Shown here piece after piece: positions 1-7,752 of a stretch of 20,111 nt of DNA. The position numbers and the translations under genes are program-made. Below the pieces are notes generated by a model. That model was not told the origin of the DNA. It saw nothing but the letters and a program-made list of their open reading frames with translations, and searched no databases. The stretch spans positions 1 to 20,111 of the forward strand of contig SKTQ01000156.1 in assembly GCA_007122505.1 (NCBI GenBank), read 5' to 3'. Source of the stretch: Bacteroidales bacterium (lineage in GTDB: Bacteria; Bacteroidota; Bacteroidia; Bacteroidales; UBA7960). Numbering within the stretch: the stretch's first letter is position 1; each line of letters begins with the position of its first letter.

Positions 1-692
1 ACTGTTTTGCCCTGAATGCGCTCTCCACGAGTCTTGAGCATCTCTTCGGCAAAAAATACCGCACCATAACCGGTAGCTTCCGGGCGGATCAAACTGCCAC
101 CCCAGTTGCGACCCTTACCGGTAAATGTTCCGGTATGTTCACCCACAAGCTTTTTGTACATTCCATACATGTAACCGATCTCACGGCCACCCACTCCGAT
201 ATCTCCTGCAGGTATGTCCGTATCAGGCCCAATGTATTTGTACAACTCACTCATGAAAGCCTGGCAAAAGCGCATGATCTCCGACTGTGACTTTCCTTTG
301 GGATCAAAATCGCTACCCCCTTTGGCACCACCCATTGGCAAAGTGGTGAGGCTGTTCTTAAAAATTTGCTCAAAGCCCAAAAACTTCAGACCACTCAATG
401 TAACACTCGGGTGAAAACGGCAACCACCCTTATATGGACCGATCGCATTGTTGAACTGTACGCGGTAACCCCTGTTTACGTGAACCTTTCCTTTGTCATC
501 AACCCATTCAACCTTGAAGGAAATCACCCTGTCAGGCTCGGTAATGCGGTCAATAATGTTTGCAGCCTGATATTTTGGATTTTCAGCAACCACATCGATA
601 ATGGTTTCCAAAACTTCTCTAACTGCTTGTAAAAACTCTTTTTCGCCCGGATTCTTACGCTCCAGGTCTGCCATTATTTTTTCTAAATTCAT
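1..692 (-). CDS. gdhA: Glutamate dehydrogenase, N-terminal half (cut by window edge)
   Basis: Hexameric small-type glutamate dehydrogenase, interconverting L-glutamate and 2-oxoglutarate plus ammonium with NAD(P)H in the cytoplasm. Reading from the ATG at 692, about 230 of the family's usual ~445 codons are present and the frame stays open to the edge. Family motifs are visible: GPYKGGCRFHP, the substrate-lysine region MGGAKGGSDFDPKGK, PAGDIGVGGRE and GGSLIRPEATGYG, ending just before the Rossmann domain at GKTV. The product is clearly paralogous to the complete GDH at 7753-9093 along its whole visible length. It lies downstream of, and in the same orientation as, the gene at 841-3825, but a hairpin terminator in the 148-nt gap suggests separate transcription. 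I found no TAnnTTTG box before the start. Cofactor preference cannot be judged because the nucleotide-binding domain is outside the window. Confidence 0.95.
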   Translation of the reverse strand, partial: MNLEKIMADLERKNPGEKEFLQAVREVLETIIDVVAENPKYQAANIIDRITEPDRVISFKVEWVDDKGKVHVNRGYRVQFNNAIGPYKGGCRFHPSVTLSGLKFLGFEQIFKNSLTTLPMGGAKGGSDFDPKGKSQSEIMRFCQAFMSELYKYIGPDTDIPAGDIGVGGREIGYMYGMYKKLVGEHTGTFTGKGRNWGGSLIRPEATGYGAVFFAEEMLKTRGERIQGKT

Positions 693-793
693 GATACTTG
701 GATTTAAAAAATGATACAATTAGTGATTGTTGTTAATTAATTATCAATTAAGGGGCGAATTTAATCCTTATTTGTGATTAAAACAAACAAAAG

Positions 794-813
794 CAGGAAA
801 TTATTATTTCCTG
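794..813 (-). terminator. Hairpin terminator after the 841-3825 gene
   Basis: Perfect inverted repeat with 8-bp arms, CAGGAAAT and ATTTCCTG, around a 4-nt loop. Read on the minus strand it is followed by a T-rich but interrupted tract (CTTTTGTTTGTTTT). It lies 27 nt past the stop codon at 841, so it fits an intrinsic terminator separating that gene from gdhA. The stem is AT-rich, so termination may be partial. Confidence 0.55.
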
Positions 814-840
814 TAAAGAAGAATAATTGCTGAGGATTGC

Positions 841-3825
841 TTAGCTTTCAATGCCCGGTTTCAAAACAACGCCAATTTTCTTGCTGCCGTTGATTTTGAC
901 CACAATGGGCTTGTCGAAATGGATGTGTCGGACAAACTCGTCTTCATACACTGCATCCTGTTTGTCAAGAAATTCCACATCATAAATACCGTCTTTGGCA
1001 AAAGGATTAATGGTGAAATAGCCCACGCTGAAAGAAGTCAGATTCTGGAAAAAGTGGGTGCCCTGACTAGGGTCGATCTGGAAGTCTTTCAATCCTGACT
1101 CCACAATAAGCCTGGCGGCAGAGATCTGTGCCCATTTCACTGGTACACCTAGCCAGGGATCACTGGACCCCCATCTGCCGGGACCAACCAGCACATAATT
1201 TCTTCCGTTACCTTTTATGTAGTTGTTTATTTTGTTGATGATATCAGCGATCTCTTTTGTTTTGGCTGCATCAAAAACATCAGGCTTTACATACACAAAG
1301 TCCTGAACATTTTCGATGATCCCATTGCCAAGGGCATTCCGGCTGGTGATGATGGTATCCTGCGGTTTACACAAATTGACATCTACCTGGTTCTTCTCCT
1401 GGGTCTCCACAACCGGCCTGATCTGCAAAAAGTGAAACTGCATTTTTTCACCCTTGGGCACGTCCATGTTGACAGCAAGTTCGATCTCAACCTGATTATT
1501 CATCTCCTTTTGGCCGATGTGAAGCAATTCCTGGAGGATCTCAGCCAGGGGAAACGATTTATGCCGCAAAACATTGGCAAAGCTGATGAGGCGTATGCCT
1601 TTATCGTACAAACCTTCCCTGATGATCTGATCTTCATAATCATAGGTGGAAACAACATATTTCAGCGGCGAATGGCCTTTGAGCTGACGAATTCGGGTAT
1701 AGTGCAGGTTCAGGGTTTCGTCAACTGCCGGCTGAAACTTTTCCGGATCCATGTCGAGGCTGTAAAATTCCTTTTGCGTGTCGCGCAAGGCAATTTCGGT
1801 GTTGGATAATTGCAGTGCCTTTTCCGGATATTTGGGCGAAAAACGCAGAGAAAGGCCCCCGTCAACAATGATTTTTCCAAGCCCGAAAGCGATATTGGCC
1901 ACACCGTCCTCATACTTCTCGGGCTCAATGGGGTAAAAATTCACAGACCGCGCAACGCCCGAAATGGTTGGATAAAACATATTGCCGTATTGCCTCCCTG
2001 AAATCTCCTGGATAACAACGGCCATTTTTTCTTCATCAATTACATTGGATGTCGCCTCAATATAAGCCTTGCTTTCAGAAAAAAAGACGGAAGCATACAC
2101 GCTTTTAATGGCCTGGTCAATTTGCTGCATCCGCACCTGCCTGTCTGAATGGTTATTGGGTATCATATAGGTGGAATACACACCTGCAAAGGGCTGGTAA
2201 TGACTGTCTTCAAGCAAACTGGAAGACCTTATGGCGAGTGGGGACTTAAAAAAATCAATGATTTCGCGAATGTAAGAACGCATACGCGATGGTGTTTTGC
2301 TATGTACGAAACGTTCAAGCACTTCGTCGTCGGTTACGTCTGACAGCGCGAAATCGTACAAATCGTTATCTTCCATGAATTCATCAAAAAGATCGGTTGT
2401 AAGCACCACCGTTCGTGGAATGGAAACACTGACCCCTTTCCAGTGATTCATGATTTTGTAACGATTGATTATCGAGTCAATGAAGGCCAACCCCCTGGCT
2501 TTGCCTCCCAGCTGACCATCACCCAGCCTGGTGAAAACTGCATATTCATCAAGATGACTGGCAATGATGCCCCGACCTTTGGTTCGACGGTAATTGGCAA
2601 TGGTGTCGATCAGGTAACTTCGCACCTCTTCGATATGATCAAAATCATCGCGGCTTTTTTGAGCAAAAATATTGGCAATGGAAAACAAGGCCCTGGCCTT
2701 TAACCACCTGGAAAAATGGTTGTTGGTAACATGATACTCAAGCACCTTTGGGTCGGCATTGGCGATCTTGACCTGCAATGAGTGCAGGTTATTGGCTCGT
2801 GTAAGCTCCATGCCGGTTGACGGGTCTTTAAACACAAAATCACCAAAACCATAATTCTCCTTGATGTAATGCTTCAACTCAATGAGCAGCGTTTTTGAAT
2901 ATTTGTCAATAAAACTAACTTCAATCTCCTTGTTGATGGTCGCATCCCATTTTTCGGATGACTGGAGAAGGATGGGAATCTGACTGTTCTTTTTCCGGAT
3001 ATGCTTGGCAAGTTTTATACCTGCATGGTCATCCCGCACACCGCCTCTGGCATAACTGATATCAGATATGATCCCAAGCAGATTCTCCTGGTATTTGTTG
3101 TACAGGCTGATGGCCTCGTCATAGCTTTTGGCAAGCAATATTTTTGGCCTGGCACGCATACGCAAAGTTTTCCTGTGCTCATTCAGCCCCTCGGTCATCA
3201 ACTCATTGGTCTGGTCAAAAATAACCTTGTAAATGGTGGGCAGGTAAGATGAATAATACCTGATAGAATCCTCCACCAGCAGAATTCCCTGAACCCCTAC
3301 CTGCTCAATGTCATAATCAGCGTTCATCCTGTCTTCCAGCAATTTAATGATGGCAAGCAGCAAACCTGCATTGCCAAGCCAGCAAAAGACATAATCGATG
3401 GAACTCAGGTCTTCGTTTTTAAGCTTAATGGAAACCTCCCGGCTGAAATGAGTCAGCACCACAATGGGTATTTTGGGATGCCTTTTCTTTACCTGTTTCG
3501 CCATCTCAAAACAATCGATCCTGCCCACATTCAGCATGGTGATAACCAGGTCAAAATCTTTTTCCTCCAAAAGCTTAAATGCATCCTCCGATGAACTGGC
3601 CTGCGTAAACTGCGGAGGATATCTCAGGTTTTTTGAGGTATATTCCAGGAAAATCTTTTCGTTGATCCTTCCGTCTTCCTCAAGCATAAAAGCATCATAA
3701 TTGCTGCAAATAAGCAGCACATTGATGATACGTTTCTGCATCAGATCCTGGTAGGTGATCTCTTTGAAATCATAGGTATCCGTTGAATACCTTTCGTCAT
3801 ATTTATATTTTGTTATTGCATGCAT
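841..3825 (-). CDS. Receiver-PPDK_N fusion protein (PEP synthase-like, incomplete domain set)
   Basis: 994-residue cytoplasmic protein; residues are numbered from the ATG at 3825. A TTG at 3840 in the same frame would add five residues, but ATG is more likely in this phylum. In order: a receiver-like domain (about 30-165) with Met97 where the phospho-Asp should be; a second receiver-like domain (about 178-325) with the acidic pair E185-D186, candidate phospho-Asp D255 and Lys308, plus a ~45-residue insertion after its first helix; and a PPDK_N/PEP-synthase-type ATP-grasp domain (about 430-810) with GGKARG, LAIRSSSLLEDS, FAGVYSTY and a closing LQIRPV. A C-terminal region follows with the motif VGPGRWGSSDPW (about 879). 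The swivelling phosphohistidine domain and PEP/pyruvate barrel of PpsA or PPDK are absent. Real PEP synthase activity is therefore doubtful; a nucleotide-responsive regulator is equally possible. It follows its paralogue after 69 nt with no promoter seen between, so co-transcription is likely. Confidence 0.85.
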   Translation of the reverse strand: MHAITKYKYDERYSTDTYDFKEITYQDLMQKRIINVLLICSNYDAFMLEEDGRINEKIFLEYTSKNLRYPPQFTQASSSEDAFKLLEEKDFDLVITMLNVGRIDCFEMAKQVKKRHPKIPIVVLTHFSREVSIKLKNEDLSSIDYVFCWLGNAGLLLAIIKLLEDRMNADYDIEQVGVQGILLVEDSIRYYSSYLPTIYKVIFDQTNELMTEGLNEHRKTLRMRARPKILLAKSYDEAISLYNKYQENLLGIISDISYARGGVRDDHAGIKLAKHIRKKNSQIPILLQSSEKWDATINKEIEVSFIDKYSKTLLIELKHYIKENYGFGDFVFKDPSTGMELTRANNLHSLQVKIANADPKVLEYHVTNNHFSRWLKARALFSIANIFAQKSRDDFDHIEEVRSYLIDTIANYRRTKGRGIIASHLDEYAVFTRLGDGQLGGKARGLAFIDSIINRYKIMNHWKGVSVSIPRTVVLTTDLFDEFMEDNDLYDFALSDVTDDEVLERFVHSKTPSRMRSYIREIIDFFKSPLAIRSSSLLEDSHYQPFAGVYSTYMIPNNHSDRQVRMQQIDQAIKSVYASVFFSESKAYIEATSNVIDEEKMAVVIQEISGRQYGNMFYPTISGVARSVNFYPIEPEKYEDGVANIAFGLGKIIVDGGLSLRFSPKYPEKALQLSNTEIALRDTQKEFYSLDMDPEKFQPAVDETLNLHYTRIRQLKGHSPLKYVVSTYDYEDQIIREGLYDKGIRLISFANVLRHKSFPLAEILQELLHIGQKEMNNQVEIELAVNMDVPKGEKMQFHFLQIRPVVETQEKNQVDVNLCKPQDTIITSRNALGNGIIENVQDFVYVKPDVFDAAKTKEIADIINKINNYIKGNGRNYVLVGPGRWGSSDPWLGVPVKWAQISAARLIVESGLKDFQIDPSQGTHFFQNLTSFSVGYFTINPFAKDGIYDVEFLDKQDAVYEDEFVRHIHFDKPIVVKINGSKKIGVVLKPGIES

Positions 3826-3894
3826 CGTTTGTATTTTCAATAACTGATTTCATTACCACTTGCATGGTGAGGCGGTGGTTGGTCTTTATCCTTT

Positions 3895-6800
3895 TTATTC
3901 CCGCCCGCCGTTTATATTGTCGTGAAAATATATGAGCGAATGACGTTTTTTACCGTCCATGATCACTTCAAGGGGTTTTTCAAAACGTACATGTTTGACA
4001 TACCTGAGCTCATTCTCCACAGGTGTGTGATTCAGTTTTTCCCAGTTGATGTAGTCAATAAGGTCATCATGTTTTACCGAGAAATAACCAACATTCATGG
4101 ATATCACATTGTGAAAGAAATGGGATCCCAGAGACGCATCCAGCGGAAAGTCTTCCATGCTCATTTCAACGATGATGCGCGCATTGGATATTTGTGACCA
4201 GTTTACGGGGATACCTATAAAACGGTCGCGTGTGCCCCAACGGCCGGGCCCGATCAGGATATATTTCCTCCCTTCTTTCACCATCATGGAATTCAGCTTG
4301 TCAATCTCATCCCTGACTTTTTCCGTTTTCAGTTTGTCGAAACGGTCAAGGTCAACAAAAACCACATCGCAGATATCTTCGATGCGCCCGTTACCCATAC
4401 CATTCTCACTGTATAACAGCAATTTATCATTATCGATCTTGTCAATATTGATTTCTGTTTCTATGATGTTTTTTATCAAAGGCTTGATTTGCAAAAGATA
4501 AAAGGTGGCACGTCCTTCCTTATCCTTGTTCAGGTCAATGGCAAATTCTATCTCAATGGGGGTACCCATGGATTCGGAAATGACATCCAGGATGACCTCA
4601 ATGGTCTTTGCAAGTGGTATATAATTATATTTCAGGATATTGGCGAAATTAAGCACCCTTGGACCCGGGTCGGTAATGCCGGGGATCGTACGCTCACTGT
4701 TAAAATCATAAACCGATGCGCAATGTTTCAGTGTACCGTGTTTTTCTGCCTTGTCGATTTCCAGTTTTATGAGCCCTGCATCCTCCCCATCCAGCAGGTT
4801 TAGGTCCTTTTTTGCAAGATCAACAGCATAATAATGTACCTGGGAATTTTTAAATAACTCCTTTGGGGTGTACATTTCCAGTTGAGGGTGAATGGGGGAG
4901 AAGCGGTAGGTTTTTTCTCCCTCAACCACATATTTACCCAATCCAAGTGCAATGGATGCAAAGCCTTCATCGGGCTTCATGTATGAATAGGGATAGAAGT
5001 TGTAAGATTGCGCCACACCGCTTATGTGCGGATAATAGTATCCGTTGTATTCATGCCCGACCACCTCCTGAATGATCACGGCCATTTTTTCCTCTTCAAT
5101 CTTATAATTTACCGCTTTGAAATAGGCCTGGGCCGTTGGCGAAAAAATGGATGCATACACCAGCTTGATGGCACTCATCACCTGCTCCAGGCGAACATTC
5201 AGATCAGGGTGGTTATTGGGTAAGAGAAAGGTATCGAAGATGCCCGCGAAAGGCTGCATCAGGGAATCTTCAAACAAGCTTGATGACCGGATGGCCAGCG
5301 GTTTGTCAATGATTGACAAATAGGTTTTTAAGCGTTTTTTCAATGTCACGGTAAGATGTCCGGCCAGGAAGAGTTTCTTAATGGTATCATAATCTGATTC
5401 GCCGTATATTTTGTTGTACAGATCGTTGTTGTGAACAAAGCGCTCAAATTCCTCAGTGCCAATGATGGATGTCTTCGGGGTTTTAATGCGAATGTCCGGA
5501 ACAAGTTCAGTAAAGTTGAAGTTATTGATGATCATATTGATGAAAGACAAACCGCGTCCTTTTCCACCCAATGATCCGGGCGACATGCTAACCACATTTG
5601 TATCGTCGAGAATGGCTGATTCTTCATAATTGATCACTTTACCTTTTTGCTTATCATGGATGCATTGTTCGATGACATCAATCAGATAGTTGCGTAAGCT
5701 GCCCGACGACTCAAAGTCTTCAACCTTCAATGGTTTGATCCGCCTGGCAATTTGGATTTCACCACGGGCCATCAACCAGTGAGAGAAATGATCCTTTTTG
5801 GCATGATAGATCAGTGATTTTTCGGGAATCGACTTCAAATGGGTGCGGAACTCTTTCATGGAGCGCGCCACTGCCAGATCGCGGCGACCCTCGTCGTCCT
5901 TGTAGACAAAATGACCAAAACCCAGGTAATAGTTGATGAAGCTTTGCAGGTCCTGTTTCAGGGTTTCAGAGTTTTTATTGATGAATGTGGCTTGCAGCTT
6001 ATAAGCTTCTTCGGCGTTTTCCGGATCAGAGCTTTGCAAAACTGTTGGCAGGTTGGGGATCATCTCCCTTGAATATTTCACCAGTTTCAATCCTGCCTGG
6101 GAATCCAGTTCTCCGTCTTTGGGAAATTTAACATCCGATATGAGGCACAGCAGATTGTCCTTGTATTTGTTGAATAAGGTCACCGCTTCATTGTAACTGG
6201 ATGCCAGCAGCACTTTTGGCCTGACCCGCATCTTAAGCAGCTTGTAGAGCTCATCTGTGTTTACTTCTTCGATGAGGTGCTGGGTTTGTTCTATCACAAT
6301 GGAATACAAAATTGGCAGATAACGGGAATAATATTTTGCAGAGTCTTCAACCAGCAAAATGACCCTTACCATCCCGATGCGGATATCGTTCTCCACATTC
6401 ATCCGGTCTTCATTGTATTTTACCATGGCTAGAAAGACCTTGGAGTCGCCGTTCCATACAAAAACCTTGTCGATGGAAGTGATGGGTTTGCTGCCATCCT
6501 CAAACAACACAATATCTGAATTGTTGTTGAGCAGCATAAATATGGGAATGTTGTGATAGATCTGTTTGATGATCCGGCTCAGCTGAATGGGCATGGATTT
6601 TTCCACACCCATCATCACGATTACCATATCAAAATGCTTTTCCTGAAGTTTTTCCAAAGCCTCTTCCGGAGTTGACACACCTGTGATCCGGGGGGCGGAA
6701 GATAAATTCAGCTGATAATATTCGCCGGTTACCTGCTCAAAAAACCGGCCCTCCTGCTCTATGATATAAGCATCATATAGGTTGGCCACCAGCAAAATCT

Positions 6801-7443
6801 CCCGCACCTTGTACTGCATCAGGTCATGGTAAATATCACGGTCTGAATTGTGTTTGTTCAAAAACTTCTGAAGCAGATGCCTGCTCATGGCAGAATGGGC
6901 ACGTTCATGCCGCTGCTCTTCCGTTTCTTCTTTTTGCTTTTCGGCGGCTTTGAGAAGGTTCTTGCCGATCTGTGTATTTAAATAACCCGTAATCAAACTG
7001 CTCAGGTTATTGATCAGATGGCGCTCCTCAATGAAAAACGGGCCCTCCTCCTGCTCCTGAAACTCTTTTTGATAAAATACCTCTATGCAGCCTTCCGTGC
7101 CGTCAATTGTTTCAAAAGTTTTGCGCTGCACCCAGGGGCTTTCCCTGAAACCGGCCTTGGATAAAAAAAAATCTTTTCCGTATTTGATTCGTGCAATAGC
7201 AGCCTCCGGATGCTGCCATGCATCAGGCAACAACTTTACAATGCTTTGCAGCATTTCCGAAATGGGCTTTTCTTCTTTGAGAATGGCTGTGGTCCGGTGA
7301 ATGGCACCCAATTCCTTTAGCCGCTCTTTCTTTTCAACAAGAAGCTTTTTTATTTCTTCCTGGCTTATGGCCAATGGCTGGTCTATGTCACCACCCAAAC
7401 CCGGAACATTTAATGTGTAATCTGTATGACGCTTATTTGCCAT
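3895..7443 (-). CDS. GAF-like/receiver-PPDK_N fusion protein (PEP synthase-like, incomplete domain set)
   Basis: 1182-residue paralogue of the protein encoded at 841-3825, with about 190 extra N-terminal residues. In order: a helical stretch (26-46); a GAF-like region (about 47-160) resembling sensor input domains, including CIEVFY and an ERHLINNLSSLI helix; a charged linker helix (162-185); a degenerate receiver (about 210-345) with Met277 at the phosphoacceptor position; a second receiver-like domain (about 358-505) with E366-D367, candidate phospho-Asp D437, Lys490 and the same internal insertion; a PPDK_N ATP-grasp domain (about 615-990) with GGKGRG, LAIRSSSLFEDS, FAGIFDTF and LQIKPL; and a C-terminal region with IGPGRWGTRD (about 1063). 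There is no phosphohistidine domain and no PEP-binding barrel. The ATG at 7443 is the first in frame. The gene is probably the first of the operon and diverges from the complete gdhA. Domain identity is secure; physiological function is unknown. Confidence 0.85.
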   Translation of the reverse strand: MANKRHTDYTLNVPGLGGDIDQPLAISQEEIKKLLVEKKERLKELGAIHRTTAILKEEKPISEMLQSIVKLLPDAWQHPEAAIARIKYGKDFFLSKAGFRESPWVQRKTFETIDGTEGCIEVFYQKEFQEQEEGPFFIEERHLINNLSSLITGYLNTQIGKNLLKAAEKQKEETEEQRHERAHSAMSRHLLQKFLNKHNSDRDIYHDLMQYKVREILLVANLYDAYIIEQEGRFFEQVTGEYYQLNLSSAPRITGVSTPEEALEKLQEKHFDMVIVMMGVEKSMPIQLSRIIKQIYHNIPIFMLLNNNSDIVLFEDGSKPITSIDKVFVWNGDSKVFLAMVKYNEDRMNVENDIRIGMVRVILLVEDSAKYYSRYLPILYSIVIEQTQHLIEEVNTDELYKLLKMRVRPKVLLASSYNEAVTLFNKYKDNLLCLISDVKFPKDGELDSQAGLKLVKYSREMIPNLPTVLQSSDPENAEEAYKLQATFINKNSETLKQDLQSFINYYLGFGHFVYKDDEGRRDLAVARSMKEFRTHLKSIPEKSLIYHAKKDHFSHWLMARGEIQIARRIKPLKVEDFESSGSLRNYLIDVIEQCIHDKQKGKVINYEESAILDDTNVVSMSPGSLGGKGRGLSFINMIINNFNFTELVPDIRIKTPKTSIIGTEEFERFVHNNDLYNKIYGESDYDTIKKLFLAGHLTVTLKKRLKTYLSIIDKPLAIRSSSLFEDSLMQPFAGIFDTFLLPNNHPDLNVRLEQVMSAIKLVYASIFSPTAQAYFKAVNYKIEEEKMAVIIQEVVGHEYNGYYYPHISGVAQSYNFYPYSYMKPDEGFASIALGLGKYVVEGEKTYRFSPIHPQLEMYTPKELFKNSQVHYYAVDLAKKDLNLLDGEDAGLIKLEIDKAEKHGTLKHCASVYDFNSERTIPGITDPGPRVLNFANILKYNYIPLAKTIEVILDVISESMGTPIEIEFAIDLNKDKEGRATFYLLQIKPLIKNIIETEINIDKIDNDKLLLYSENGMGNGRIEDICDVVFVDLDRFDKLKTEKVRDEIDKLNSMMVKEGRKYILIGPGRWGTRDRFIGIPVNWSQISNARIIVEMSMEDFPLDASLGSHFFHNVISMNVGYFSVKHDDLIDYINWEKLNHTPVENELRYVKHVRFEKPLEVIMDGKKRHSLIYFHDNINGGRE

Positions 7444-7752
7444 GAAATTCTTTTTCTTTCAGTGAAGTTACAAAAAAACTGACCAAAAATATAAAGAATG
7501 ATTAATGTTTTGATGTTTTTCTGTGAAAAACAAAGATCAAATGTTCTATGTGACTTTTATTTGTGCAGTTTTTTACTCGGAGTCACCAGCCTGTTGACCT
7601 ATTTTAGCCAGAACCTATATAAAAATAAATGACATTTCCAAGGAAAAATAAAAAAATATTTCTTTTTCATATTTAAAGTGGCATCCTGAAAAATGTTCTA
7701 ACATTGTTTTGCGAAACAAATCATTGTATTCACCAAAAAATAAATTAACGCA
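7444..7752. other. Divergent intergenic region between the fusion-protein operon and gdhA
   Basis: 309 nt, AT-rich, with no convincing small gene. For the minus strand there is a -7-like TATTTTTG (7484-7491) 40 nt before the start of the 1182-residue protein. For gdhA on the plus strand I see two weak candidates. One is TTG (7594-7596) followed after 19 nt by TATATAAA (7616-7623). The other is TAACATTG (7699-7706), one mismatch from TAnnTTTG. A 6-bp hairpin, TTGTTT/AAACAA with loop TGCG (7704-7719), lies in the presumptive gdhA leader. Confidence 0.4.
7484..7491 (-). promoter_or_regulatory. Candidate -7 box for the fusion-protein operon
   Basis: Read on the minus strand this is TATTTTTG, matching the Bacteroidota -7 consensus TAnnTTTG, and would give a leader of roughly 30-35 nt before the ATG at 7443. 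No TTG lies 19-21 nt upstream, so support is partial. Confidence 0.3.

Noticed and set aside
841..7443. Calling the two fusion genes ppsA (phosphoenolpyruvate synthase) or ppdK
   Set aside because: Only the N-terminal ATP-grasp domain type is present; the phosphohistidine and PEP/pyruvate-binding domains needed for those reactions are not seen.
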